A stretch of 10,581 bases of DNA from JBFLVQ01 sp040758525 (GTDB lineage Bacteria; Acidobacteriota; Blastocatellia; Chloracidobacteriales; JADJPF01), in contig JBFLVQ010000314.1 in the NCBI GenBank assembly GCA_040758525.1, positions 1 through 10,581 on the forward strand, in the 5' to 3' direction. The translations under genes were made by a program, and so were the position numbers. This document shows, in pieces, positions 1-5,855 of this stretch. Numbering within the stretch: position 1 is the first letter of the stretch; every line of letters starts with the position of its first letter. The notes below the pieces were generated by a model, which had not been told where the DNA came from, searched no databases, and worked only from the letters and a program-made list of their open reading frames with translations.

Positions 1-52
1 GTAATGTTGAAAGCGCCACTAGAGTAATGAGTCTATCTAATTCTTTTTGTGT

Positions 53-772
53 TCACTCTTCAATAGCTCCATCAATGTTGCGCAGGTGCTCACGAAATGT
101 GTAGTTGGGATCAGCAGTGCGTCTTGCCAGATAGTCGTCAAAGCGAAACTGTTTCCGCAACGTTTGACCCGCTTGTATTGCTTGCGCTTGTCGTCGTTCC
201 CGCTTCCAAATATCGTGGGCGGTTGAGAGAACCTTCTCTACTTGCTGATCTGAAACAAAAAGTACTCCATCTGCATCGGCAAAAACGACATCTTCTCTTG
301 TCACTGTGAAATTGCCAAAATTGGCCACACTCAGTGCTTCTGGCGTGCGCGGGTCGATTCTTAGGGGACCCACTGGATATATACCGTAACTAAAGATCGG
401 AAAACCAATCTGTATAAGCTCCACAGTATCTCTATGGTAGCCCCAAACGACTATTCCCGCCAATCCACAGGCACGAGCTTCTAGGGCTGTTAAATCTCCT
501 ATGCAACTTTCATCTATTCTTCCACCATTATCGATGATAAGGATATCCCCTTGCTGTGCCGTTCCCATAACTTCCAAGAAGATATCCACACTACCATAAT
601 GTCTTACTGGCAGAACTCTGCCAGCTATATGGCTCTCTGCGATTAATGGTCGAATGCCTGGCAGAGCAGCGCGAATAGGAAGTCTTAGACGCACGCAAGC
701 ATCTGCTAGCAATGGAGTAGAAAGTTCAGCGAAATGGTTGTTCAAATGCTGATTGTTCACTATATTCTCCAT
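53..772 (-). CDS. RraA / HMG-CHA aldolase family protein
   Basis: A 239-residue protein of the RraA-like fold, which includes class II 4-hydroxy-4-methyl-2-oxoglutarate/4-carboxy-4-hydroxy-2-oxoadipate aldolases, oxaloacetate decarboxylases and the RNase E inhibitor RraA. The N-terminal LSTPLLADA segment is the usual family opening. The active-site strip is visible: Gly92-Asp93, then after 20 residues Arg114-Asp115, followed by Glu118 (GYHRDTVE). An ADADGVLFV strand at 165-173 matches the family's conserved D-x-DGV segment. Keeping Arg-Asp with a nearby acid favours a metal-dependent lyase over a pure RNase E regulator, but the substrate cannot be read from sequence. It follows the DinB-like gene by 15 nt on the same strand and is probably co-transcribed with it. 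No Shine-Dalgarno sequence precedes its ATG; a palindrome occupies that place. The C-terminal extension after residue 185 is rich in Arg and Gln and is probably helical. Confidence 0.88.
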   Translation of the reverse strand: MENIVNNQHLNNHFAELSTPLLADACVRLRLPIRAALPGIRPLIAESHIAGRVLPVRHYGSVDIFLEVMGTAQQGDILIIDNGGRIDESCIGDLTALEARACGLAGIVVWGYHRDTVELIQIGFPIFSYGIYPVGPLRIDPRTPEALSVANFGNFTVTREDVVFADADGVLFVSDQQVEKVLSTAHDIWKRERRQAQAIQAGQTLRKQFRFDDYLARRTADPNYTFREHLRNIDGAIEE

Positions 773-774
773 TC

Positions 775-790
775 TGATAATCTATTATCA
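775..790 (-). promoter_or_regulatory. 16-bp palindrome at the DinB/RraA gene junction
   Basis: TGATAATCTATTATCA is a palindrome with 7-bp arms and a two-base centre. On the minus strand its first three bases are the TGA stop of the DinB-like gene, and it ends two bases before the RraA-like ATG, filling the place where a ribosome-binding site would be expected. In RNA it could form a small hairpin with a slightly opened loop. Inference: translation of the second gene may depend on ribosomes terminating at the first. Confidence 0.35.
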
Positions 791-1234
791 AGCTACCCCG
801 ATCTGATTTAAATGATGCTTCAAATGTGCAAGATAATCTGCTACCAGATATCCCAGGCTCACTGGTTCATACGGCCCGATCTTGCACATTACAGCTAATT
901 TCTCTGCACGGATTAGTCTCATAACATGTGCTAGTTGCCTATTGTACAATCGCCATAACTCGATCAATTCCTGCCATGAGCAGGCCTGATACCCTTGTAG
1001 GTTGACCCATTCTTCCTGTTCGTACCTGGGAAAAGTGAGCTCCTCAAGCTGCTGCGCCCTAACGAAACGATGGTGATTATTAACGGCTGAGTCAATAAGA
1101 TGACCAAGAATCTCTTTCTTTGACCATTTGCCAGCCTCTGGTCTTACCAACGCATCCGTATCATTAATCTGTTTGAGCGCTGGATAGGAGGCTTCAACAA
1201 CTTTTATTAACTCTCCTGCAACATTAGTGTGCAT
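788..1234 (-). CDS. DinB-fold (DinB/YfiT-type) putative metal-dependent protein
   Basis: A 148-residue four-helix-bundle protein of the DinB/YfiT-like superfamily, which contains thiol S-transferases and metal-dependent hydrolases. The signature KWSKKEILGHLIDSA at 36-50 carries the first expected metal ligand, His45. The C-terminal YLAHLKHHLNQI carries His137 and His141 in an H-x3-H arrangement, completing the usual three-histidine site. Length is normal for the family and no signal peptide is seen, so it is cytoplasmic. The ATG is preceded by TTGAGGAA, with GAGG eight bases from the start codon, which supports this start. It is first of a two-gene unit with the RraA-like gene. Its likely promoter lies about 215 nt upstream. 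The exact reaction is unknown; damage-inducibility, as in the Bacillus founder protein, is not shown here. Confidence 0.85.
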   Translation of the reverse strand: MHTNVAGELIKVVEASYPALKQINDTDALVRPEAGKWSKKEILGHLIDSAVNNHHRFVRAQQLEELTFPRYEQEEWVNLQGYQACSWQELIELWRLYNRQLAHVMRLIRAEKLAVMCKIGPYEPVSLGYLVADYLAHLKHHLNQIGVA

Positions 1235-1345
1235 ATATTATTCCTCAACATTTAAATAATAAAAGTAAGCTATACAATTAGACGAATAACATTCTTCTAA
1301 CGCTACTCGCAAGCGGTTTCTACGAGCAAATTCCTAGCAAGCTTT

Positions 1346-1363
1346 TCACTTGCCCAATTTCAT
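1346..1363 (-). CDS. Possible five-codon leader ORF in the DinB 5' leader
   Basis: The strong ribosome-binding sequence GGAGGAAGG (1369-1377, minus strand) stands five bases before an ATG that opens a frame of only five codons, Met-Lys-Leu-Gly-Lys, then TGA. It sits in the predicted leader between the 1458-1485 promoter and the DinB-like start. Directly after it, GCAAG and CTTGC can form a short hairpin. It may be a leader peptide, or a remnant of a lost gene that kept its ribosome site. Too short to judge by coding statistics. Confidence 0.2.
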   Translation of the reverse strand: MKLGK

Positions 1364-1457
1364 CTCATCCTTCCTCCATACCATAACACTATCTGCTAAT
1401 AGTTTTAGCCCTTTCTCTTATCAAGCAATGCAAAATATTCGCTATTTTTTCGTCACT

Positions 1458-1485
1458 AGTATACATTTGTTATCATAAATGTCAA
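1458..1485 (-). promoter_or_regulatory. Strong sigma-70-like promoter for the DinB-RraA unit
   Basis: On the minus strand TTGACA (1480-1485) is separated by 16 bp from TATACT (1458-1463), a perfect -35 and a five-of-six -10. The transcript would start near 1451 and run toward the DinB-like gene with a leader of about 215 nt. There is no larger minus-strand frame between promoter and gene. Confidence 0.6.
1463..1482. promoter_or_regulatory. Inverted repeat filling the promoter spacer (candidate operator)
   Basis: ACATTT-n8-AAATGT is a perfect 6-bp inverted repeat spanning the whole spacer and touching both the -35 and -10 hexamers. This is a classic position for a repressor dimer. It is not the same motif as the TetR sites at 5792-5873, because the half-sites face the opposite way. 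The cognate regulator is unknown. Confidence 0.35.
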
Positions 1486-1656
1486 TTCACTATCACATTA
1501 GATCCTGCCTACTAATTTCTCTTAGGTCCTACCCATAGATTGTAAAGACCAGCTTAGTAAAGATTGTTGCTGGCTCTGATCTGAATCCATAGGGGTCTAT
1601 TTATATAGTCAGGAGCAGTAATTATTAATTTTGTGATCCTTGCTACCAAACATTAA

Positions 1657-1685
1657 TTGCTTTTCGCTAGATATTTGCCTATCAT
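1657..1685 (+). promoter_or_regulatory. Candidate promoter for the 1747 ORF and AraC gene
   Basis: TTGCTT (1657-1662), a 17-bp spacer and TATCAT (1680-1685; five of six) precede the small ORF at 1747 by a leader of about 55 nt. The -35 is weak. Between this and the minus-strand promoter at 1458-1485, the stretch 1486-1656 shows only short inverted repeats, such as CCAGC/GCTGG at 1549-1573, and no convincing gene. Confidence 0.3.
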
Positions 1686-1746
1686 TCGTCTAAGAACTTA
1701 TTAGTCTCATTTTTATTAATAGCATATACGGCTGTGAATAGTTGTT

Positions 1747-1977
1747 ATGAAGATCGAATTTGCGCGATATCTTAAACGTCGGTTCTGTGGCTTTCAGTGT
1801 TATATTGATGGTCGTAAGAGAAAAGCAGTCTATGAATGTAGAGTTATTTTGCGAGGTGGTAGTGCTTGCACGATATACGAACTGATAGACGTGTCAGCAG
1901 ATGGAAAAGAGATCCTTTCGCTGATACCCGATTATACCTGGCAAAAGCCAGAGGTTGATTGTCAAGTTACCGATTAA
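1747..1977 (+). CDS. Small hypothetical protein
   Basis: A 76-residue frame with no recognised family. The N-terminal third is basic (KRRF, DGRKRK), followed by alternating hydrophobic/polar stretches (VYECRVILRG, CTIYELIDV) that look like beta strands, and an acidic end. It has four cysteines that do not form an obvious zinc site. No signal peptide or membrane segment is seen. No Shine-Dalgarno sequence precedes the ATG, so either the start or the gene itself is uncertain. It ends 33 nt before the AraC-type frame and lies in the same phase and direction, so the two could be co-transcribed. It could be a chance frame. Confidence 0.35.
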   Translation: MKIEFARYLKRRFCGFQCYIDGRKRKAVYECRVILRGGSACTIYELIDVSADGKEILSLIPDYTWQKPEVDCQVTD

Positions 1978-2010
1978 GCTAACTCTCTATATCAATCAAA
2001 CAATCTTACT

Positions 2011-2423
2011 ATGCTGCATAAAGATGTACTAATCAGGCTTTGTCAGGCAAGAGCCCTGTTACGAGAGACAGAGAGTACTAGACTTTCGGTGCCACAGGTA
2101 GTAAGAGAAGTAGGAATGTCGCCCTATCATTTTATTCGCCTGTTCAAGGCTGTTTTGGTGAAACTCCCGAGCAATGCCAACTCCATGCACGGTTGGAGAA
2201 AGCCAAACAGCTTTTGATAGTGACCGATTCTCTGGTTACTGATATTTGTATGGAGACCGGATTCTCCAGTCTAGGAACTTTCAGTTATGTCTTTACGCGT
2301 CGTGTGGGTATGTCGCCATCGGCCTACAGGCAAAGAGTTCGTTCAATGGTGCGACTTCCTGGAGAAATCCCTAGTCAACTCATCCCGGGTTGCTTTTCAT
2401 TGATGTGTGGCCCAATAGATTAG
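2011..2423 (+). pseudogene. AraC-family helix-turn-helix regulator, broken by a one-base frameshift
   Basis: Two overlapping frames together give one stand-alone AraC/XylS DNA-binding domain. The first frame carries helix-turn-helix 1 (LSVPQVVREVGMSPYHFIRLFKAV); the second carries the linker and helix-turn-helix 2 (TDICMETGFSSLGTFSYVFTRRVGMSPSAYRQRV). They join at the T4 run 2153-2156. Adding one T restores KAVFGETPEQC, exactly the expected G-x-TP linker, and gives a protein of about 137 residues with no sensor domain. As read, translation leaves the frame at codon 49 and stops at 2217 without the second helix-turn-helix. The junction does not look like a classical slippery site. It is either a genuine recent pseudogene or a homopolymer sequencing error. 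No strong ribosome site precedes the ATG. If intact it would be a cytoplasmic transcription regulator of unknown target. Confidence 0.85.
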
Positions 2424-2454
2424 CAATGCCAGCCGAACAAGAGTTTTAGTCGAA

Positions 2455-2472
2455 TAATAGCCCCCGCTATTA
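2455..2472. terminator. Hairpin between convergent genes (weak terminator candidate)
   Basis: TAATAGC-CCCC-GCTATTA forms a perfect 7-bp stem with a four-base loop. It sits between the end of the AraC-type gene and the end of the small minus-strand gene at 2498, where a shared terminator is expected. Neither side has a clear T-tract. A 10-bp palindrome, CTAAGCTTAG, lies just beside it at 2475-2484. Confidence 0.35.
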
Positions 2473-2497
2473 ACCTAAGCTTAGCATTTACCACCAG

Positions 2498-2722
2498 TTA
2501 ATGATAGATGCTCACTATCTTATCAGTGAAATATCTTCTTACCAGTATCTGGGCCAGATCATCTTCAATTCGATTATTAGTACTGATGGTAAGCTGAATA
2601 ATGTTGACCTCTCTCTCTTGTTGGCTGATAATTTCAAGCCCCCAAGGCTGTAAGAAGTGCTGTTTGAACTTAGCAATATCGGCTATTGTTTCAGTGCTAT
2701 TTTTTACGATTGCGTAAATCAT
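2498..2722 (-). CDS. Small hypothetical protein
   Basis: A 74-residue frame of unknown family. The pattern looks like a small mixed alpha/beta domain: a first strand MIYAIVKN, a helix around ETIADIAKFKQHFL, a strand EVNIIQLTIS, a helix RIEDDLAQILVRRY and a final strand KIVSIYH. It has no cysteines, signal peptide or membrane segment, so it is probably cytoplasmic. The ribosome site is weak: GGTG lies close to the ATG, and an alternative upstream ATG-GTG-AAA-CCA-TGA overlaps the start. A perfect -35 element lies about 120 nt upstream at 2845-2850. It converges on the AraC remnant. The ordered secondary-structure pattern and the promoter favour a real gene, but no function can be given. Confidence 0.45.
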   Translation of the reverse strand: MIYAIVKNSTETIADIAKFKQHFLQPWGLEIISQQEREVNIIQLTISTNNRIEDDLAQILVRRYFTDKIVSIYH

Positions 2723-2820
2723 GGTTTCACCATTATCTGTGGAGCCAGATTGGTATGTGATTGTTTAACTAAGAATGTGATAGAAGTGGTATTGTAGCAG
2801 ATTAGCTAAACTAGTACTAT

Positions 2821-2850
2821 AACTTAAATTCTTTGTCGCCCTATTGTCAA
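2821..2850 (-). promoter_or_regulatory. Candidate promoter for the 2498-2722 gene
   Basis: On the minus strand a perfect -35 TTGACA (2845-2850), an 18-bp spacer and TAAGTT (2821-2826) would start a transcript near 2814, giving a leader of about 90 nt before the small ORF. The -10 is poor, and a nearby TATAGT is badly spaced. Confidence 0.35.
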
Positions 2851-3026
2851 ATACAGGTATCACTGAATTTACTATTGATTCAGACAAGGCAATAATTTTA
2901 ATACCCAATGCCTATAAGTAAGAACCAGCATGTTTTTCTTTTTAGGCGCGACAGAGCTAAACAGTCCATAACAATTGCGCAGATAAATAAGGAATATGGG
3001 AGGAACCTATAGTTATCAAGCTACCG
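2851..3026. other. Intergenic stretch without a recognisable gene
   Basis: The DNA between the small minus-strand gene and the sigma-like gene has no supported frame on either strand. A GGGAGG at 2998-3003 looks like a ribosome site on the plus strand but is not followed by a usable start codon. No clear terminator was found for the sigma-like gene, which ends at 3027. Confidence 0.5.
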
Positions 3027-3380
3027 TTAGACGGGTTTCCTATCACCCACCTTGTTCAAGTACTCTAATACCACCTCGAAAGCCATTTTTTGTAGCACTA
3101 TCTCTATGTTAGCTCCTGGTTGGCATCCTGATTCTTGTATTAACTTAAAATTATCTTCTGATAGACGAGCAAAGATCTCTTCTACTATCTCGCCAACCTG
3201 CGCTATCGTGGGTTTAAAATTGAGTGCAAGGCCGCGAAACGAAATACGAACAGTTATAAAAACCATGTATTCAAAGCGACTGATAAATTCTCGCCAAACA
3301 GCTTGTACTTGTTCAGGCGATTGCTGGGAAGCGGTTAGTAGTGCTATCAGTTCGTAATCTGTGTATTGTTCGATCTTCAC
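3027..3380 (-). CDS. Orphan sigma-70 region 2-like protein
   Basis: A 117-residue cytoplasmic protein starting at a GTG. The GTG is supported by AAGGA seven bases upstream. A 172-residue version starting at 3545 would add an implausible hydrophobic leader read from upstream DNA. The pattern resembles sigma-factor region 2: an opening YTDYELIALL, an aromatic helix VWREFISRFEYMVFITVRISF (residues 28-48), then VGEIVEEIFARL (62-73), comparable to the A-x-DlvQevF-x-rL core helix of ECF sigma factors. There is no region 4 helix-turn-helix, because the protein ends at VGDRKPV shortly after EVVLEYLNK. It could bind RNA polymerase core as an anti-sigma-like decoy or act as half of a split factor; it may also be only a structural look-alike. 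Identification rests on pattern, not alignment. It stands alone upstream of no obvious partner, with the lipase gene terminating just upstream. Confidence 0.6.
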   Translation of the reverse strand: MKIEQYTDYELIALLTASQQSPEQVQAVWREFISRFEYMVFITVRISFRGLALNFKPTIAQVGEIVEEIFARLSEDNFKLIQESGCQPGANIEIVLQKMAFEVVLEYLNKVGDRKPV

Positions 3381-3551
3381 GATATTGTCCTTGCCCCTAT
3401 TACGACTATGGCAATTAGAATAGCATAGCTGGGTAGCAAAGAGAAGTAGCACGACAATTGAAGCATATAGCAACGATATGGTAACCGTGTTTCTACTACT
3501 AATAACTATAGCAATTGATCGGAATAGCCTAGATTGGTGTATCAATATTAG

Positions 3552-3582
3552 AGAGTAGAAGGAGCTATACTCCCTCTACTCT
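3552..3582 (-). terminator. 13-bp-stem hairpin after the lipase gene
   Basis: AGAGTAGAAGGAG (3552-3564) and CTCCCTCTACTCT (3570-3582) form a 13-bp stem with one G-T pair and a five-base loop, starting four bases beyond the lipase stop codon. The minus strand lacks a T-tract after it, while the plus strand continues with a T/C-rich tail (TTTCTTTACTCTTTC). It is probably a terminator or 3'-end-stabilising structure for the lipase mRNA. Confidence 0.6.
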
Positions 3583-3586
3583 TTCT

Positions 3587-4591
3587 TTACTCTTTCGGCA
3601 TACTTGGTATACCAAGCAAGTCTAGATAGGCTTGAACGTGTTGATAACCAGCTTGTTCAAGGAAATTACTATATTTAGTATTGACTTTGCCTGGAAGCGG
3701 TTGTTGACTGGGGTTTATCTGTTGATAATTTGATCTTAGAGCTGTGAGCAAATCAACAATACCTTTTACTGTATCTACTATCCATTGCTCTGGTTGGATT
3801 TGAGGTTGATACAAGGTAGGGATCTGTTTTAGATCGCTTAAAGCCCAGGCATGCGGAACAATATCCAGACTATTCCAGATCCTTTGAGTATTGCTGCCTA
3901 TACGCTGATCAAAGTAGCTAGCAAAATCACCATTACCTGCTGTTGGTCCTGCATAACAGTAAGCATTAACGGTAGCTTGGTTCTTTGCATCCCACTGCGC
4001 TTTAGTATCAGCAAGCCACAATGCCATAACCGAAGAGAGCGCTCCTCCCAGACTATGACCAGTTACATAAACATTGACACTATTGGAGCCAGCCTTTTGT
4101 ACAGCATTTGATAGATATTGCATTGGCAGTATTCCTGCTCCAGGCAGATTAGCACATGGCTTCAAATTTTCCAGTATCGTTAAGCCAAGCCCAGCGGATA
4201 AAGAAATCTTTGGCTTGAGAGATGGTGGTGGACTTCCATAAGGCCAAGGTAATTGAGTAGCAACAAGGAAATCCTCGAAAAGCCAATCCGAAATTGAATA
4301 AGGGTTCGTGCCGCTTGTGGAAACTGTATAGGTATTAGGATTAGATGTACTCTGAGCAATGAAAAGAACATTGTCGTAATATTTTACAAAGGGAAACTTA
4401 AACACACCCGGTCCCCATACAATAGTCCACTGTCCTTTAATTGGCTCCCAACTATTCAACACTTTGAGCATCAGTTGATAGATCTGCTCTGCGGTATTGC
4501 AACTGGTGTCTTTTATCTTTGAACTTGCGCCAACGTCGGCCAAATATGCTAGACAAAGCATGATCTGCTCATAGTTGTAAGTATTTGCCAT
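3587..4591 (-). CDS. Class 3 lipase family protein (alpha/beta hydrolase)
   Basis: A 334-residue protein of the fungal-type class 3 lipase family, which hydrolyses acyl esters such as triglycerides or phospholipids. The nucleophile elbow VTGHSLGGALSS places the catalytic Ser at 180. Asp243 in NSLDIVPHAW and His318 in GYQHVQAYLDLLG fit the remaining triad positions of the family. There is no N-terminal signal peptide (MANTYNYEQI), so the enzyme is predicted cytoplasmic or released by another route. A hydrophobic, proline-rich stretch at 104-130 precedes the catalytic core and could act as a lid. The ATG follows AAAGGAG with a short four-base gap. A promoter with good consensus stands at 4666-4694, and a long-stem hairpin follows the stop, so it is probably monocistronic. 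The true substrate is unknown; an intact triad suggests activity. Confidence 0.88.
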   Translation of the reverse strand: MANTYNYEQIMLCLAYLADVGASSKIKDTSCNTAEQIYQLMLKVLNSWEPIKGQWTIVWGPGVFKFPFVKYYDNVLFIAQSTSNPNTYTVSTSGTNPYSISDWLFEDFLVATQLPWPYGSPPPSLKPKISLSAGLGLTILENLKPCANLPGAGILPMQYLSNAVQKAGSNSVNVYVTGHSLGGALSSVMALWLADTKAQWDAKNQATVNAYCYAGPTAGNGDFASYFDQRIGSNTQRIWNSLDIVPHAWALSDLKQIPTLYQPQIQPEQWIVDTVKGIVDLLTALRSNYQQINPSQQPLPGKVNTKYSNFLEQAGYQHVQAYLDLLGIPSMPKE

Positions 4592-4665
4592 AGAGCTCCT
4601 TTCTACGTATTACAACTCAGTGATAAAGTGTGCAACATCTTGCCTGTTTTTTTGTAGAGGAGTCT

Positions 4666-4694
4666 ATTATCGATAGCTATATATTGATAGTCAA
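4666..4694 (-). promoter_or_regulatory. Promoter of the lipase gene
   Basis: On the minus strand TTGACT (4689-4694), a 17-bp spacer and GATAAT (4666-4671) are each five of six to the sigma-70 consensus. Transcription would begin near 4659, leaving a leader of about 68 nt before the lipase ATG. Confidence 0.55.
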
Positions 4695-5035
4695 TCCTGG
4701 CACTAATACGGCTCTGAAACTACTAAAGATTTAAACTACCATAGCAAAAATACACTAGTATTAGTTGCTATACACATCTTTATATTTAAGCGTAAACCAG
4801 CTCACCATCGTATTAGCGAGCTAACACTTGATGACTCGTGTTTTGATGATCAGCGTTGTTAGATTGTTGAATGGCGCCTTGACAAGGTAGGTTATGCTAC
4901 TGGAAACGAGCATATTGATGAAGGACTAAGCTACCATTGGGCAGCATTGTGAACAGGTTTGGCTGCCTAAGTATTGATGAGCAGTTAAACAACACAACGG
5001 CTCGCTAATGTTAGTTACGATGAGGAGAAGAAAGA
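4695..5035 (+). other. Gene-poor stretch with a possible decayed coding remnant
   Basis: No intact gene is seen. In one plus-strand phase, 4791-4952 reads like protein: KPAHHRISELTLDDSCFDD, then an in-frame TAG at 4860-4862, then EWRLDKVGYATGNEHIDEG up to TGA at 4950-4952. The phase is open from 4707 but has no ATG. I do not recognise the sequence. It may be the worn 3' end of a lost gene or a chance open phase. Confidence 0.2.
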
Positions 5036-5113
5036 ATGAGTATAATCAAGCACAATCCCCAAAGGCTATTTCCACAATATTGCTGCTATAGCTATCCTAC
5101 TGGGGTCTGCTGA
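5036..5113 (+). CDS. Very short ORF behind a purine-rich ribosome site
   Basis: GAGGAG followed by AAGAAAGA precedes an ATG that opens a 25-residue frame (MSIIKHNPQRLFPQYCC to YPTGVC) and runs 17 bp into the 3' end of the TetR gene on the other strand. The N-terminal residues look like an ordinary gene start, but the frame ends at once. It may be the beginning of a gene whose body was deleted. It has no recognised family and could be non-coding. Confidence 0.2.
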   Translation: MSIIKHNPQRLFPQYCCYSYPTGVC

Positions 5114-5753
5114 TTTTACTATGCAGTAATACTCGCATTGAATCTTGAACCAGCACTTCAGTTGGTTTCTGAAATTTAAGCCGAGAAAATGTGTCGTCAA
5201 GAACAAATACGGCAAGACCATGCATAAGCGACCAGGCTGCAGCAGTAAGAGTCTCTGCGTCCGTCTCACCAGAACCTCTAATTACCTCTTTGACTGTACT
5301 TGTGAGAATCTCGAATGCCTGTGTCGCCTGATTGAGCAATCCAGGATATCTCTTCTTGTCGATTCCCGACTCAAACATTACTAAGAAATGCGCCGGTTTC
5401 TCGATTGCGAAATGAACGTAGGCAACTCCTGTGTCTATAAGTCGAGTGAGAGGGTCGGCATTGCTCAAAGTGCTAGCGCTTGCTAGCACTTCACCAAGCC
5501 TGGCAAAACCCTCTTCGGCAATGGTGGCTAATAATGCTTCTTTGTCAGCAAAGTGCCGGTAGGGCGCAGCAACACTTACCCCTGCTGACTGAGCGGCCTC
5601 GGAGAGCGTAAAACCCCTCGGCCCTCGTTTGGCTACCAATTTTAAGGCCGCACTAATAATAGCCTCTTTAAGATTTCCATGATGATAACTGCGTTTCTTT
5701 GCCCCTTTGGGAGTTGCCAAACGTTTGCTAGAAATATTAGTCGTCTTATTCAT
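5097..5753 (-). CDS. TetR/AcrR-family repressor with WHG-type C-terminal domain
   Basis: A 218-residue TetR-family regulator. The start is the ATG at 5751-5753, because GAGGAG (5758-5763) lies just ahead of it; a longer reading begins inside that ribosome site. After a basic tail (KRLATPKGAKKRSYHHGNL) come helix 1 (EAIISAALKLVAKRG) and the helix-turn-helix FTLSEAAQSAGVSVAAPYRHFADKEAL at 48-74, an almost canonical TetR DNA-binding domain. The C-terminal part contains WSLMHGLAVFVL (174-185), the Trp-x3-His-Gly signature of the WHG ligand-binding domain. It is divergently transcribed from an NAD(P)-binding oxidoreductase. Three palindromic sites in between make it the likely local repressor and autoregulator. 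The inducer is unknown; electrophiles or quinones are plausible from the target enzyme. It is cytoplasmic and binds DNA as a dimer. Confidence 0.93.
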   Translation of the reverse strand: MNKTTNISSKRLATPKGAKKRSYHHGNLKEAIISAALKLVAKRGPRGFTLSEAAQSAGVSVAAPYRHFADKEALLATIAEEGFARLGEVLASASTLSNADPLTRLIDTGVAYVHFAIEKPAHFLVMFESGIDKKRYPGLLNQATQAFEILTSTVKEVIRGSGETDAETLTAAAWSLMHGLAVFVLDDTFSRLKFQKPTEVLVQDSMRVLLHSKISRPQ

Positions 5754-5769
5754 ATGTCTCCTCAAACTA

Positions 5770-5799
5770 AGTATACACGGATCAGTAGAGTAATGTAAA
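5770..5799 (-). promoter_or_regulatory. Promoter of the tetR-type gene
   Basis: On the minus strand TTTACA (5794-5799), an 18-bp spacer and TATACT (5770-5775) are both five of six to consensus. The -35 lies inside operator site 1. The start point near 5763 would leave only about 10 nt before the ATG, placing the ribosome site at the very 5' end. An extended -10, TGT-TAAAAT (TAAAAT at 5802-5807), further upstream is an alternative with a longer leader but a poor -35. Confidence 0.5.
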
Positions 5800-5812
5800 A
5801 TATTTTAACATT
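5792..5812. promoter_or_regulatory. Operator site 1 (21-bp TetR-type palindrome)
   Basis: AATGT-n11-ACATT, with an inner 12-bp perfect palindrome TAAAATATTTTA. Sixteen of 21 bases match site 2. It covers the -35 of the tetR-type promoter and ends four bases before the -35 of the oxidoreductase promoter, which suits autoregulation. Confidence 0.55.
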
Positions 5813-5816
5813 TATC

Positions 5817-5845
5817 TTGACAAGCCCATAATAGAATGTTAATGT
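5817..5845 (+). promoter_or_regulatory. Promoter of the NmrA-type oxidoreductase gene
   Basis: A perfect -35 TTGACA (5817-5822), a 17-bp spacer and an extended -10, TGT-TAATGT (TAATGT at 5840-5845). Transcription would start near 5852, with a leader of about 53 nt. The -10 lies wholly inside operator site 2, so a bound repressor would block polymerase. Confidence 0.5.
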
Positions 5846-5855
5846 ATTTAACATT
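5835..5855. promoter_or_regulatory. Operator site 2 (21-bp TetR-type palindrome, best copy)
   Basis: AATGTTAA-TGTAT-TTAACATT is a perfect inverted repeat with 8-bp arms and a 5-bp centre. It covers the -10 and start point of the oxidoreductase promoter. Its centre is 43 bp from that of site 1, about four helical turns. Confidence 0.65.

Noticed and set aside
2151..2159. Programmed -1 frameshift that would rescue the AraC protein
   Set aside because: The T4 run does not sit in a slippery X-XXY-YYZ heptamer in the reading phase and no obvious downstream pseudoknot was seen; a plain lesion or sequencing error is simpler.
785..3025. A 13-nt repeat TTATCAAGCTACC at 785-797 and 3013-3025
   Set aside because: About one 13-nt match is expected by chance in an AT-rich window of this size and the flanks share nothing.
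3381..3545. N-terminal membrane segment on the sigma-like protein
   Set aside because: The GTG at 3380 has AAGGA seven bases upstream and the domain starts there; the extension is AT-rich leader DNA without a ribosome site.
5754..5765. Four extra residues at the start of the TetR protein
   Set aside because: They are encoded by the Shine-Dalgarno sequence of the ATG at 5753.
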